This document shows, piece by piece, positions 1-8,894 of a stretch of 64,000 nt of DNA. The stretch comes from Paenibacillus woosongensis. GTDB taxonomy: Bacteria; Bacillota; Bacilli; Paenibacillales; Paenibacillaceae. A program made the position numbers and the translations under genes. Position 1 is the first letter of the stretch; every line of letters begins with the position of its first letter. The stretch is from the NCBI RefSeq assembly GCF_030122845.1, contig NZ_CP126084.1, positions 3,472,001-3,536,000 on the forward strand, in the 5' to 3' direction. The notes beneath the pieces were generated by a model. It searched no databases. It was given only the letters and a program-made list of their open reading frames with translations, and was not told where the DNA came from.

Positions 1-611
1 GGCACGACGATTTTGCTCCGGCTCAAACGGAACACGTCGCTTGCGATCCCGTCCAAACGTAAAGAAGCCACCGTGATATCCAGCGGCTCCAGCACAGCAT
101 CTGCCGTTCTAAGCGCCTCGAGTCCCAGCACCTCGGTCGCCACGCTCACCCGGTGCACCTGGCGCAAATTCATATCCAAAAAGGCGGAGATTTCCTCGGC
201 CACAATGACATGGCATCCGTCTTCACGGACATGAATGTCGCCGATTTTATCCCTTTTGAGCCCGAGCCCCAGAATGGCTCCCAAATAATCGCCGTGCTGA
301 AGCGAAGCCAGCTTCTGGTCATCCGACGTGATGCTGAGCACCTTCATGTTCATCGGCTCCGCCTCAATTTCCCGGTAATCGGGTGCGATCAGCGCCCGCT
401 TCCGTTCCGCCTCCGGGAACCCGCCATCCAACCGGATGCGGACATCGGCATGGCGATTCGCCAGGCTCTCCACGATGTGGCATTGCCGCGGGTCCAGGAA
501 GTCGCTTAATTTCGCTTCATGATAATCCCCTGCATTCACAACCCACTCCCAGGCCCGGTCAACGAACGGGCGCTCTTCCGGGAGAAAATGTTCATGGATG
601 TTAGACCGCAT
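1..611 (-). CDS. ylmH: YlmH-like S4-domain RNA-binding protein, 3' end missing
   Basis: The reading frame starts with ATG at 611 (MRSNIHEHFLPEERPFVDRA) and runs off the left edge after about 203 residues, so the C-terminus is not in the window. The visible part fits the YlmH family: an N-terminal helical region, then a segment rich in charged residues (GLKRDKIGDIHV, about 115-127), and the beginning of an S4 RNA-binding domain near residue 180 (SLRLDGIASDVFRLSRSK). Such proteins bind ribosome-associated RNA; in Firmicutes the gene sits at the end of the sepF-ylmG block, as here. It starts 9 bp after the ylmG stop, so it is probably co-transcribed. The function is inferred from family and position. 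Confidence 0.88.
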   Translation of the reverse strand, partial: MRSNIHEHFLPEERPFVDRAWEWVVNAGDYHEAKLSDFLDPRQCHIVESLANRHADVRIRLDGGFPEAERKRALIAPDYREIEAEPMNMKVLSITSDDQKLASLQHGDYLGAILGLGLKRDKIGDIHVREDGCHVIVAEEISAFLDMNLRQVHRVSVATEVLGLEALRTADAVLEPLDITVASLRLDGIASDVFRLSRSKIVV

Positions 612-620
612 ACGCTACCG

Positions 621-893
621 TTACCCCAGCACGTAGCTCAGCACGCCAATCAAGCCGAAAACGGCCATCCGCAGTACGAAAATAGCGACGATCGGCGAAA
701 TGTCGATCATACCCATAATCGGCGGAATAAAGCGTCTGAACGGGGCCAAAAAGGGCTCGACCACCTTGCCAAGCAGTTCTCCAATAAAGCTCTCACGGGC
801 GTTTGGCACCCATGACATCAAAATATAAATCAAAATCATGTAAAAATATATATCATGCAGCGTCCAAATCAAGCGATAAATATCAAATCCCAA
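621..893 (-). CDS. ylmG: YggT/YlmG family membrane protein
   Basis: A 90-residue protein with two hydrophobic segments (about 8-27 and 67-88) separated by a short loop containing the family-typical stretch [13 protein letters not shown] near residue 46. YggT/YlmG proteins are small membrane proteins linked to division and membrane organisation; the exact role is unsettled. The start is TTG at 893, placed after GAGGTGAAGG, which overlaps the sepF stop at 901. Tight spacing to sepF and ylmH supports one transcript. Confidence 0.9.
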   Translation of the reverse strand: MGFDIYRLIWTLHDIYFYMILIYILMSWVPNARESFIGELLGKVVEPFLAPFRRFIPPIMGMIDISPIVAIFVLRMAVFGLIGVLSYVLG

Positions 894-900
894 GCTGCCT

Positions 901-1350
901 TCACCTCATTCTGTTATATTCGTGTTCTTCGGTCAGAATTTCCGTAATCGAGCCTTGTATTTCTACTGTATCCGGGGTACAGAGAAATATGTTGCCGCCG
1001 ATTTTGGAAATGCTGCCGCTGAGCGCATAGATCGTGCCGCTGAGAAAATCAATAATGCGCATCGCCTGATCGTTGCGGACCCTTTGCAGGTTCACGACGA
1101 CAGACCGGTGCGAGCGCAAATGATCCGCGATTTCCTGCGCCTCATCGTAAGAACGCGGCTCATACAGGATAACCTTCACGTTCTTCTGGGAATGGATACT
1201 GACTACATTGTTCAATTTCTGATTCCGCCGAGCCTCGAAGCTAGGAGCTTCAAACTCGGCTTCCTCTTGCTCCTGAAGCTTCTCGCGCTCCACGATTTCT
1301 TCTTCTTCCTGAAGGCCCAGAAAATTCATAAACCGATTCATAACACCCAT
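901..1350 (-). CDS. sepF: Cell division protein SepF
   Basis: SepF (149 residues) binds FtsZ and the membrane and helps to align and bundle FtsZ filaments at the septum. The N-terminus ([18 protein letters not shown]) is the expected amphipathic membrane-binding helix, followed by an acidic linker and a compact C-terminal domain from about residue 60 ([20 protein letters not shown]). A longer frame runs to 1398, but the ATG at 1350 has GGGGAGGAG upstream and overlaps the ylmE stop by one base (TAATG), so I take it as the start. It sits between ylmE and ylmG as in other Firmicutes. Confidence 0.95.
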   Translation of the reverse strand: MGVMNRFMNFLGLQEEEEIVEREKLQEQEEAEFEAPSFEARRNQKLNNVVSIHSQKNVKVILYEPRSYDEAQEIADHLRSHRSVVVNLQRVRNDQAMRIIDFLSGTIYALSGSISKIGGNIFLCTPDTVEIQGSITEILTEEHEYNRMR

Positions 1351-2054
1351 TACATCTCCTCCCCTTTCCCTACTAGAATTGTACCCAAGCGAACCCATGT
1401 CGCTCCTTCCTCAATCGCTACTTCAAAATCTCCCGACATCCCCATCGACAGCTCGGTTAACGGTTCCTTCGTAATTTTCTGGGCATTCAGCCGATCCCTT
1501 AGCTCGCGGAGTCCCCGGAATACCGGCCGTGTCAGCTCCGGGTCATCCTCGATCGGCGCCATAGTCATAAGTCCAATTATTCTGATGTGAGGATAAGAGG
1601 CGATTTCCCTCAGCAAATCAGCCGCCTCTTCAGGGCTAACTCCATGCTTGGACGTTTCCCCGGATACGTTCACCTGCAGAAACGCAGAAACGGTAATCCC
1701 TTGAGCTGCTGCCCTCTTCTCTAGCTCCTTGGCTAAGGACAGACGATCCAAGGAATGAATATATTGAAATTTGCCAATGACGTCCCTTACTTTATTGGTC
1801 TGCAAATGGCCGATGAAATGCCATACTCCCCGTCCTTCCAGCGCCTCCCATTTAGGAACCGCGTTCTGCGGACGGTTCTCGCCGATATGAACGATGCCTT
1901 CATCCAGCAGCAAGCCTGTCGTCTCCAGGCCTACATACTTCGTCACTGCGACGACGTTGACGTCGTCCCGCCGGCGGCCGCTTCGTTCGCAAGCTGCTTG
2001 GATGCGGTGTTCCACCTGCTGTATCCGATCTTTGAGCGACAAAGAAAGGATCAC
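1350..2054 (-). CDS. ylmE: YggS/YlmE family PLP-binding protein
   Basis: A 234-residue protein of the YggS/PROSC family, which binds pyridoxal phosphate and helps keep PLP and amino acid pools balanced; it has no well-proven enzyme activity. The PLP lysine lies in VAVTKYVG near residue 38, and the family motifs [13 protein letters not shown] (about 77), [11 protein letters not shown] (about 97) and GLMTMAP (about 171) are all present. Its start overlaps the pgeF stop by 4 bp, so translation is probably coupled. The gene commonly lies beside sepF. Confidence 0.95.
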   Translation of the reverse strand: MILSLSLKDRIQQVEHRIQAACERSGRRRDDVNVVAVTKYVGLETTGLLLDEGIVHIGENRPQNAVPKWEALEGRGVWHFIGHLQTNKVRDVIGKFQYIHSLDRLSLAKELEKRAAAQGITVSAFLQVNVSGETSKHGVSPEEAADLLREIASYPHIRIIGLMTMAPIEDDPELTRPVFRGLRELRDRLNAQKITKEPLTELSMGMSGDFEVAIEEGATWVRLGTILVGKGEEM

Positions 2055-2899
2055 CTCTCTTTCATGCCAATCCAGCTGGCCATCCTGCCGGTTACTCCGT
2101 TCTGTTTGCGATAAGAGAAGAACTTATCGGGATGGCAGCTTGTACACCATGTTGTACATTCGATATGAGTCGGCAATATTCCTGCTTTTATCATAATGAT
2201 TCGATTCAATTCTTTCAAGTTCAGCATGCATCGGTCCGGATTAACGGACGGCGCTGTGAACGCAGCGACCGTCTCGCCTGCGGGAAGCCCGGCTCTCACC
2301 TTGGACATGACCGCTTCATCGACCTCGTAGCAGCATTCCCCGATTGACGGTCCGATGGCCGCCCGAATATCCTCTCTACGGCTTCCATACTCTCTCTCCA
2401 TCGTCTCTATGACCGCGGCTGCGATATGACCTACCGTGCCTTTCCAGCCGGCATGAGCCAATCCTACAGCTCCCTGGACTGGGTCAAGGAAGTAGAGCGG
2501 AACACAATCGGCATAAAACGAGGTCAGCAAAACTCCGCGAACGTTGGTTACTAGACCGTCCGTATTCTGAAAGGCGCTTTCCCGATCCAAATAACCTTTG
2601 CCTGTATCGGAATGCTTCACTATAGCAACATGCGTCCCATGAACCTGCTCGCCGCAGGTCCACTGCCCGGGCTCAAAGTCCAGAAACTCCGCCAGGATGA
2701 TGCGGTTATCCAGCACAGCGGCCTGATCATCGCCGACATGGTAGGCCAGGTTCAGCGAATCGTAAGGGGAGCTGCCTACCCCGCCATTTCGGCCGCTAAA
2801 GCCGGCGCTTAATCCGGGCAGCATGCCGTTCCAGCTCTCCAGCATAAACGTTTCGGGCTGGCCATTCCTTTCTATAGCTTTCCGTTTAAACGGCTCCAT
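2051..2899 (-). CDS. pgeF: Peptidoglycan editing factor PgeF (YlmD, laccase-like fold)
   Basis: PgeF/YlmD proteins (former DUF152) are metal-binding cytosolic enzymes that act on nucleosides or remove wrong amino acids from wall precursors. The conserved metal-site motifs are visible: FYADCVPLYFLDP, GLAHAGWKGTVGHIA and IGPSIGECCYEV. The frame extends to 2917, but AAAGAGGTGG lies just before two ATGs at 2902 and 2899. The second (MEPFKRKAIERN) has the better spacing, giving about 282 residues. It overlaps ylmE by 4 bp. The family is clear; the substrate is not decided by sequence. Confidence 0.93.
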   Translation of the reverse strand: MEPFKRKAIERNGQPETFMLESWNGMLPGLSAGFSGRNGGVGSSPYDSLNLAYHVGDDQAAVLDNRIILAEFLDFEPGQWTCGEQVHGTHVAIVKHSDTGKGYLDRESAFQNTDGLVTNVRGVLLTSFYADCVPLYFLDPVQGAVGLAHAGWKGTVGHIAAAVIETMEREYGSRREDIRAAIGPSIGECCYEVDEAVMSKVRAGLPAGETVAAFTAPSVNPDRCMLNLKELNRIIMIKAGILPTHIECTTWCTSCHPDKFFSYRKQNGVTGRMASWIGMKER

Positions 2900-3004
2900 C
2901 ATCCACCTCTTTATCATTTCATATCCTGAAATGGTACTGTAAACTCAAGTTTACCATAAGGCGAACCGCTTTTCGAAGAGGCAGCCCGCCGAATTCCCTG
3001 AATT

Positions 3005-3313
3005 CTAGCCTCGGCGTTCTGCTCTCCCGTCCCGGTCGATATAGACAGTCGTCTCAAATTGCTGGACGCCGCTTTGGGCCAAGCCGTCCATTTTGACCAA
3101 TACGACGTCTGAACCGATCTTCACGATGTTTTTCCAGGGAATAATGAGATCGCTCCCTCCCCCAAACAAGCCCATAAATTTCGTATTGACCGGAACCACG
3201 ATGGCTTCAATGACACCCTGCTGCAGATCAAGCTCTAAATCGCTAATATGCCCCAGCCTTTTGCCGTCAACGACATTGATGACATCCTTCGTTTGAAAAT
3301 CAGATATTTTCAT
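3005..3313 (-). CDS. ylmC: YlmC/YmxH family PRC-barrel sporulation protein
   Basis: The frame extends upstream to 3532, but that part is unlike the family. The ATG at 3313 follows GGGAGG by 5 bases and begins MKISDFQTKDVINVVDGKRL, the usual YlmC/YmxH start, giving 102 residues. The protein is a single PRC-barrel-like domain with the family motif LGHISDLELDLQQG near residue 20 and LIIPWKNIVKIGSDVVLV near residue 57. Members are linked to sporulation in Firmicutes, with no established biochemical role. The gene lies between sigG and pgeF. Confidence 0.9.
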   Translation of the reverse strand: MKISDFQTKDVINVVDGKRLGHISDLELDLQQGVIEAIVVPVNTKFMGLFGGGSDLIIPWKNIVKIGSDVVLVKMDGLAQSGVQQFETTVYIDRDGRAERRG

Positions 3314-3449
3314 GCCAGCCTCCCGCCAATCGTTTGTAATATGTATATGATGATCGTCCGCAAAACATTTAAAGAACCCGACGGACAAATAAGAAAAAGG
3401 TTTCTTTCCTTTAAATTCAAAAAAAAGGGCTCCCGAAGGAACCCATGAT

Positions 3450-4232
3450 TTAAGACTTAACGTGCTTCTGCATTTGTAAAATAGCGGATTTCTCAAGCCT
3501 CGAAACTTGCGCCTGAGAGATGCCAATTTCATCGGCGACCTCCATTTGCGTCTTTCCTTCGAAGAATCGCATCGATAGAATCATCTTCTCGCGGCGGTTC
3601 AGCCGCTGCATCGCCTCACGCAAGGCGATCTCTTCGATCCAGGATACATCCTTGTTCTTATCGTCGCTAATTTGATCCATAACATAGATCGGATCGCCGC
3701 CGTCATGGTAAATGGGTTCAAACAAAGAGACTGGATCCTGGATGGCATCCAGGGCAAATACCACATCCTCCTTCGGCAAACCTAGCGCTTCGGAAATTTC
3801 GAAGATCGTTGGCTCCCGCGAATTCTGGTTGGTCAGACTGTCGCGCATTTGCAGCGCCTTATACGCAATGTCGCGCAGGCTGCGGGATACCCGGATCGGA
3901 TTGTTATCCCTTAAATACCGCCGGATTTCCCCGATGATCATGGGTACGGCATAGGTAGAGAATTTAACGTTCTGCGATAAATCGAAATTATCGATGGCTT
4001 TCATGAGTCCAATGCAGCCGACTTGAAATAAATCGTCTACAAACTCCCCCCGATTGTTGAATCGCTGGATGACACTCAGCACTAGCCTAAGGTTGCCATT
4101 CACTAACTTTTCTCTGGCTGATCTTTCATTGTCCTGCTGCAGGGAGCGGAACAACTCGCGCATTTCCACATTGGTTAGAACGGGCAATTTTGCAGTGTCT
4201 ACACCGCAAATCTCGACTTTGTTTCGGGTCAT
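3450..4232 (-). CDS. sigG: Forespore RNA polymerase sigma factor SigG
   Basis: Sigma-G directs late forespore transcription. The 260-residue product begins MTRNKVEICGVDTAKLPVLT, the diagnostic N-terminus for SigG. Region 2 motifs (DDLFQVGCIGLMKAIDNFD, then FSTYAVPMIIGEIRRYLRD) and the region 4 helix-turn-helix (MEVADEIGISQAQVSRLEKS) are intact. The start at 4232 has GGGAGG ten bases upstream; the longer frame to 4250 contains that ribosome site. Gene order spoIIGA-sigE-sigG is the same as in Bacillus. A possible sigma-F/G promoter lies upstream at 4267-4295. Confidence 0.97.
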   Translation of the reverse strand: MTRNKVEICGVDTAKLPVLTNVEMRELFRSLQQDNERSAREKLVNGNLRLVLSVIQRFNNRGEFVDDLFQVGCIGLMKAIDNFDLSQNVKFSTYAVPMIIGEIRRYLRDNNPIRVSRSLRDIAYKALQMRDSLTNQNSREPTIFEISEALGLPKEDVVFALDAIQDPVSLFEPIYHDGGDPIYVMDQISDDKNKDVSWIEEIALREAMQRLNRREKMILSMRFFEGKTQMEVADEIGISQAQVSRLEKSAILQMQKHVKS

Positions 4233-4266
4233 CGTGTCTTTACCTCCCAAGGAGAAACTTAATGAT

Positions 4267-4295
4267 CATTATCTCCCGGGGCTGTATTTTTATTC
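4267..4295 (-). promoter_or_regulatory. Candidate sigma-F/sigma-G promoter of sigG
   Basis: On the minus strand GAATA (4295-4291) lies 14 bp before GGAGATAATG (4276-4267), which fits the forespore -10 pattern GGNNANANTN. The spacing and the downstream gene fit autoregulated forespore expression. Only the -10 element is a good match. Confidence 0.4.
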
Positions 4296-4310
4296 CTTTG
4301 TTTATGACCT

Positions 4311-5033
4311 CTAGACCATCTTATTGAACTCCTTGCGGAGACGTTTGATGATCCTCTTTTCCAGCCGGGAAATGTAAGATTGCGATATTCCCAGCAAGTC
4401 AGCCACGTCCTTCTGCGTCTTCTCATCGCCGTCAACGAGGCCGAAGCGCAGCTCCATAATCAGTCGCTCCCGCTCGCTCAGCTTATCAAGCGCTTTGTGC
4501 AGCAGCTTGCGGTCGACCTGTTCCTCGATATTGCGGTAAATCGTATCATTCTCCGTGCCAAGCACGTCGGAGAGCAGAAGCTCATTGCCGTCCCAATCAA
4601 TGTTGAGCGGTTCGTCGAAAGATACTTCTGTGCGTATTTTGCTGTTGCGCCGTAAATACATTAATATTTCATTCTCGATGCAGCGGGAAGCATACGTTGC
4701 CAGCTTAATCTTCTTCTCTGGATCGAACGTATTAACGGCTTTGATCAGTCCGATGGCCCCGATCGACACGAGATCTTCAATGTTGATTCCGGTATTTTCA
4801 AATTTCCGGGCGATGTAAACAACCAGACGCAGATTTCGTTCGATGAGCATGGCTCGAATTGCGGAATCTCCCGAGGAAAGGCGCTGCAGCAAATATTCTT
4901 CTTCTTCCCTCGTCAAAGGAGGCGGCAGCGCCTCGCTCCCCCCGATATAGTAGATTTCCTCGCTTTTGAGCCCGAACAGGAACAACAGCCGATAATATTG
5001 TAATTGCAGCATCAACTTCCATCTAACACGCAT
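4311..5033 (-). CDS. sigE: Mother-cell RNA polymerase sigma factor, pro-SigE
   Basis: Sigma-E drives early mother-cell transcription and is made as an inactive precursor. The 240-residue product has a basic, hydrophobic pro-region ([20 protein letters not shown]) followed by [20 protein letters not shown], the conserved segment in which SpoIIGA cuts. Region 2 ([20 protein letters not shown]) and region 4 ([19 protein letters not shown]) are intact. The start at 5033 follows AGGAGG; the longer frame to 5171 overlaps spoIIGA and is rejected. It lies 16 bp after its processing protease gene, so substrate and protease are made together. Confidence 0.97.
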   Translation of the reverse strand: MRVRWKLMLQLQYYRLLFLFGLKSEEIYYIGGSEALPPPLTREEEEYLLQRLSSGDSAIRAMLIERNLRLVVYIARKFENTGINIEDLVSIGAIGLIKAVNTFDPEKKIKLATYASRCIENEILMYLRRNSKIRTEVSFDEPLNIDWDGNELLLSDVLGTENDTIYRNIEEQVDRKLLHKALDKLSERERLIMELRFGLVDGDEKTQKDVADLLGISQSYISRLEKRIIKRLRKEFNKMV

Positions 5034-5049
5034 TTCATTTCCTCCTATA

Positions 5050-6015
5050 TCACGATCCTGATGTACTGACAAGATACTCCTCTTCCCGCCCCGCCATCCC
5101 TTCGAGCAGCACCGGATGAATGATCGCGCGGTAGGCAGATTCCATGGACAACCGCCCCCCGTCCAATCCAATTAGTACCCGGCCCGTCGTCACCGTCCGC
5201 CCTTCCTGAACAACCGACACTTCATCCGGCTTCAGCGCGATCATAAACTGAGAGCCTTTATTAATTCCCCGGTAAGGAACTAGCCGCAAACGGTCCCTCC
5301 ATGGAAACGAATCCTCGTCGCTCCACTCCATGATGAGGTTGTCCGCTTGCTCCGCAGCTAGCCGGCTTAAAAAAGATTCCGGCAGCATCTGGTCCCATAA
5401 CGAGGCTTCCATGACCATGACGGGCCATCTCGTCAACGGATCCTTCAGTTGATTGCCCGTATCGACAAGCCCCATGCACCGTACCGTCGTCTCATCGATG
5501 CGTACTTGTACTTCAGCCAAGCAGCTTTCTACGCGCTCCACTGCACGCCTTGAGGAGACAACCGCCTTAAACCATAGAACAACTATAAAAAAGACAATGA
5601 TCGTAAATATTGAACCTACTTCGAGCGAAAAGCCAAGCCCCCCGGAAGCAGAATACCAAATTCCACTCCACACTTCCCCAGAATTCTGCAGCAGATAATG
5701 AATGCCCAAAATGCCGCCGGCCGCTGCAAAATTCACCATGTAGAAGGCCCCCATATTCCGCAAGTAGTTTTGCAGACTAGCATAACCGAACGCGATCCAT
5801 AGCATGACGACGGAGAATAAAAACTTTACCAGGAAGGTAAATAGAAAAGATAGCTCCGGAAGAAACATCATCAGGACATAAGCAGCTCCCACAGCCGCCG
5901 AGGCCGTGATCCGCCATGCCCTCACCCGCTGCCTCCTGATCCAGGCCGTCATCAGCAGCAAGCTCGCATCGATCAGCAGGTTCATAAGAAATATGAGATC
6001 GAGATAAACGACCAC
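5050..6015 (-). CDS. spoIIGA: Sigma-E processing aspartic protease SpoIIGA
   Basis: SpoIIGA is a membrane-bound aspartic protease that cuts pro-sigma-E at the asymmetric septum. The 321-residue protein has about five hydrophobic helices in residues 1-155 and a soluble C-terminal half with the catalytic motif [19 protein letters not shown] (Asp near 205). The start is GTG at 6015, eight bases after AGGTGA. It leads the spoIIGA-sigE unit; a long-spacer promoter and Spo0A-box-like sites lie upstream (6098-6164). Confidence 0.95.
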   Translation of the reverse strand: MVVYLDLIFLMNLLIDASLLLMTAWIRRQRVRAWRITASAAVGAAYVLMMFLPELSFLFTFLVKFLFSVVMLWIAFGYASLQNYLRNMGAFYMVNFAAAGGILGIHYLLQNSGEVWSGIWYSASGGLGFSLEVGSIFTIIVFFIVVLWFKAVVSSRRAVERVESCLAEVQVRIDETTVRCMGLVDTGNQLKDPLTRWPVMVMEASLWDQMLPESFLSRLAAEQADNLIMEWSDEDSFPWRDRLRLVPYRGINKGSQFMIALKPDEVSVVQEGRTVTTGRVLIGLDGGRLSMESAYRAIIHPVLLEGMAGREEEYLVSTSGS

Positions 6016-6097
6016 TTCGGTTCACCTGCCCCAGCCCTCCCTAATCTTCTTCTTGTGATGGTAGAAGAGCCTTCCTAAAGCCACAGGAGTTGCTATC

Positions 6098-6164
6098 AGT
6101 ATAAAGAGATGCCATCGTAAAGTCTGTCTAAAATTGGGTGAAGATAAGTACTAGTTTTGTCGAG
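6098..6164 (-). promoter_or_regulatory. Candidate Spo0A-controlled spoIIG promoter
   Basis: On the minus strand TATACT (6103-6098) forms a near-consensus -10. The best -35-like element, TAGACA (6130-6125), is 21 bp away, or TTAGAC with 22 bp. Such an over-long spacer is the known hallmark of the Bacillus spoIIG promoter, which needs Spo0A. Two sequences one mismatch from the 0A box TGTCGAA lie at 6125-6131 (TGTCTAA, over the -35) and 6158-6164 (TGTCGAG). Assignment is by pattern and position. Confidence 0.6.
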
Positions 6165-6173
6165 CAATGCAAA

Positions 6174-6208
6174 AAACCTCTATTCCACGAGATGTGGAAT
6201 AGAGGTTT
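6174..6208 (-). terminator. Intrinsic terminator after ftsZ
   Basis: A perfect 15-bp stem (6174-6188 with 6194-6208) with a 5-base loop, followed on the minus strand by a T run. It ends the ftsAZ transcript and separates it from the sporulation unit spoIIGA-sigE. Confidence 0.9.
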
Positions 6209-6233
6209 AGATTTTGGGGAGATTTGGTCAAAC

Positions 6234-7346
6234 TTAATCGTTATTGTGACGGGAACGGTTGCGGAGGAAGGTTGGGATGTCCAGTTGATCACCGCTTGGC
6301 TGGTTTCCAAAAGGTCTCAACGAGGATGCCGCACGGCTATCTTGCGTTTCGGCTGTGTCTGCACCCGGCTTGCGGACTGGCACTGCCGAAGACTTATGCT
6401 CGAATCCGGTCGCAATGACCGTTACCTTGATCTCTTCCTTCAAACTCTCATCAATAATTGCACCGAAGATCATATTAACTTCCGGATCAGAAGCAGAGAT
6501 GACGATCTCAGCTGCCTCATTAACCTCGTATAGGGACAGGTTCGATCCACCTGTAATATTCATAATTACGCCTCGAGCGCCTTCAATCGAAGTCTCGAGC
6601 AACGGACTCATGATCGCTTTGCGAGCAGCTTCTGCCGCACGATTCTCGCCCGTAGCTTCACCAATCCCCATCAGGGCGGATCCGCGTTCAGTCATAATCG
6701 TCTTCACGTCGGCAAAGTCAAGGTTGATCAGACCCGGTACGGCAATTAGGTCAGAAATGCCCTGTACCGCTTGACGCAGCACATTATCCGCCTCGCGGAA
6801 CGCTTCCAGCATCGGCGTTTTCTTATCTACGATCTCAAGAAGACGATCATTAGGAATAACGATAAGGGTATCTACCTTCTCCTTTAATGCTTCGATGCCA
6901 TGCTCGGCATGCGAAGAACGCTTGCGTCCCTCGAAGGTAAACGGCCGGGTCACTACGCCTACAGTCAACGCGCCGCACTCTTTGGCGATTTCCGCAATGA
7001 CCGGAGCGGCTCCCGTCCCCGTTCCGCCGCCCATACCGGCTGTTACAAACACCATGTCCGCACCCTTCAGTGTGTTGGCAATCAACTCGCGGGACTCTTC
7101 TGCCGCTTTCTTGCCCACCTCAGGGTTCGCGCCCGCTCCAAGTCCGCGGGTCAGCTTATCCCCGATTTGCAGCTTATGCTCGGACTTGGCTAGATGAAGG
7201 GCTTGAGCATCCGTATTCACCGTAATGAATTCGACTCCCTGCACCCCGTTCTCGATCATTCTGTTCACAGCATTGCTACCGCCACCGCCAACACCAATGA
7301 CTTTTATTTGAGCCAAACTCTCCATTTCAAAATCAAATTCCAACAT
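6234..7346 (-). CDS. ftsZ: Cell division GTPase FtsZ
   Basis: FtsZ polymerises into the cytokinetic ring. The 370-residue product shows the tubulin signature GGGTGTG at about 106-112, the nucleotide-binding loop [14 protein letters not shown] near 17-30, the T7 region ([11 protein letters not shown], about 208) and the conserved C-terminal peptide [10 protein letters not shown] that docks FtsA and SepF. The ATG at 7346 lies ten bases after GGGGGAG; the frame extends to 7367 without a better site. It directly follows ftsA and ends at a strong terminator. Confidence 0.98.
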   Translation of the reverse strand: MLEFDFEMESLAQIKVIGVGGGGSNAVNRMIENGVQGVEFITVNTDAQALHLAKSEHKLQIGDKLTRGLGAGANPEVGKKAAEESRELIANTLKGADMVFVTAGMGGGTGTGAAPVIAEIAKECGALTVGVVTRPFTFEGRKRSSHAEHGIEALKEKVDTLIVIPNDRLLEIVDKKTPMLEAFREADNVLRQAVQGISDLIAVPGLINLDFADVKTIMTERGSALMGIGEATGENRAAEAARKAIMSPLLETSIEGARGVIMNITGGSNLSLYEVNEAAEIVISASDPEVNMIFGAIIDESLKEEIKVTVIATGFEHKSSAVPVRKPGADTAETQDSRAASSLRPFGNQPSGDQLDIPTFLRNRSRHNND

Positions 7347-7396
7347 ACTCTTCCATCTCCCCCTCATTGTGCATGGATGGCCCGTCCATTTAGAAG

Positions 7397-8650
7397 TTAA
7401 ATGAATTCACTGAATAGACTCTTCAGACGTTCCATGATCCCTGGTTTGCTCGCGCTCTCCTGGGTAGTTACCGGTTTATTCCGATTGGTTGTCTTCTTTG
7501 CACCGTTGCCGGTATTCCGGACGCGGATATTTTTGATAACCTTGTATAATATGCCAACGCCTCCCGTGTATCCAGGATCACGGACACCGATATAATCCGG
7601 TACAGCGACCCTCACGGAAGCAGCCAGTTCCTCCTGAGCAACTTTGAGAAGCCCGGGCATAGACACGGTTCCTCCCGTAAGTATATAACCTCCGGGGAGC
7701 TCGTTGTAACCGAGCCGTTTGACTTCCTGCCGGATCATTTGAAATATTTCCTGAACGCGTGGCTCGGCAATGGCAGCCAAATCCTCTTGGGTAAATTCCT
7801 TGTCTACATTGCTGCCGATTCTCGTAACCTTGAAGGTTACGTCCGCCGCCGAATCCTCGATAGAGGCGCAGCCGTACTTGAGCTTCACCTTCTCCGCTTG
7901 GTCCGTTAACGTGCGAAGGCCGTAAGCAATGTCATTCGTTATAAATTCTCCCCCTATCGGAAGCGTAGATGTCGCTGTAATTGTCCCGCTCTCGAATACT
8001 GCAATCGTCGTGGATCCCGCGCCGATGTCTACCAGCACAGAGCCCATCGTCTTCTCATCCTTGGATAATGCAAGCTGGCCTGCTCCAAGGGACAGCAATA
8101 CCAAATCGCTTACTTTCAGCCCGGACTTCTCCACGCAACGAAGCAAATTATGTATCGCTGTCTTTGCGCCGGTAATTATCGTTGCTTCGACCTCCAGACG
8201 AACCCCGATCATGCCGCGGGGGTCTTGTATCCCTTCAAGGCCGTCCACAATGTATTGCTTGGCGACCACATCAATAATTTCCCGCTCCGGAGGCAGCGCA
8301 ATCACTTCCGCTGCTTTCAACACACGGTCGATGTCGTCTTCACCGATTTCGCGGTCTTCGTTCTGTACGGCTACCACCCCGTGGCTCGTCTGGAGTCCGA
8401 TATGATTTCCCGAAATGCCGACGTATACTTCCGATATTTGAATACCTACCATCCGTTCCGCATGATCAACAGCGCTGCGGATCGATTGTACGGTTTGGTC
8501 AATATCTACAATCGCGCCTTTACGAATTCCTTCCGAGTCGGCCGATCCAACTCCAATAATATTAAAGGTTCCATTACTAATTTCCCCAATAATAGCACGA
8601 ACTTTGGATGTACCGATGTCCAAACTAACAATGATGTCATTGTTGCTCAA
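7397..8650 (-). CDS. ftsA: Actin-like division protein FtsA
   Basis: FtsA (417 residues) anchors FtsZ to the membrane. It has the actin-fold phosphate motif near the start ([18 protein letters not shown]), a second nucleotide motif ([16 protein letters not shown], about 208) and a C-terminal amphipathic helix ([12 protein letters not shown]) for membrane binding. The start is TTG at 8650, nine bases after AGGAGG. The ATG at 8674 lies upstream of that ribosome site and cannot use it. Sigma-H-like and sigma-A promoter elements lie between 8691 and 8740. Confidence 0.97.
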   Translation of the reverse strand: MSNNDIIVSLDIGTSKVRAIIGEISNGTFNIIGVGSADSEGIRKGAIVDIDQTVQSIRSAVDHAERMVGIQISEVYVGISGNHIGLQTSHGVVAVQNEDREIGEDDIDRVLKAAEVIALPPEREIIDVVAKQYIVDGLEGIQDPRGMIGVRLEVEATIITGAKTAIHNLLRCVEKSGLKVSDLVLLSLGAGQLALSKDEKTMGSVLVDIGAGSTTIAVFESGTITATSTLPIGGEFITNDIAYGLRTLTDQAEKVKLKYGCASIEDSAADVTFKVTRIGSNVDKEFTQEDLAAIAEPRVQEIFQMIRQEVKRLGYNELPGGYILTGGTVSMPGLLKVAQEELAASVRVAVPDYIGVRDPGYTGGVGILYKVIKNIRVRNTGNGAKKTTNRNKPVTTQESASKPGIMERLKSLFSEFI

Positions 8651-8690
8651 GCTCTGGCACCTCCTATTTCCCATTCAAAATTGTTATAGC

Positions 8691-8719
8691 CTTATAAAAC
8701 ACACACTCTACATATTCAA
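8691..8719 (-). promoter_or_regulatory. Candidate sigma-A promoter of ftsAZ
   Basis: TTGAAT (8719-8714) and TATAAG (8696-8691) with a 17-bp spacer, about 40 bases upstream of the ftsA start. The -35 overlaps the -10 of the sigma-H-like promoter listed separately. Confidence 0.5.
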
Positions 8720-8740
8720 CATCGTTTGACCTTTCCCTCT
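8714..8740 (-). promoter_or_regulatory. Candidate sigma-H promoter of ftsAZ
   Basis: AGAGGGAAA (8740-8732) and GTTGAAT (8720-8714) with an 11-bp spacer fit the sigma-H pattern RNAGGAWWW-N11-12-RNNGAAT with one mismatch. In Bacillus subtilis the ftsAZ pair is known to have a sigma-H promoter that boosts FtsZ at the start of sporulation, so position and match agree. Confidence 0.55.
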
Positions 8741-8847
8741 TTTTTCTACAATTTTTTTGAATTCCATCTTTTGCATAAAGTAGGATAAAGGTAACGATAT
8801 AATAGGTTCCCAGACCTTTATGTCCAATGCTATAAAATTAGACAAAA

Positions 8848-8869
8848 GGGCTTCTTTAAAAACCAGCCC
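8848..8869 (-). terminator. Weak hairpin after divIB
   Basis: A 5-bp GC-rich stem (GGGCT/AGCCC) with a 12-base loop followed on the minus strand by TTTT, 25 bases past the divIB stop. It is too short to be sure of termination and may only attenuate. Confidence 0.3.
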
Positions 8870-8894
8870 ATAAAATGTATTTTATCATTGTTTC

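Noticed and set aside
3314..3532. N-terminal extension of the ylmC frame
   Set aside because: The extension does not fit the family, and GGGAGG lies directly before the internal ATG at 3313.
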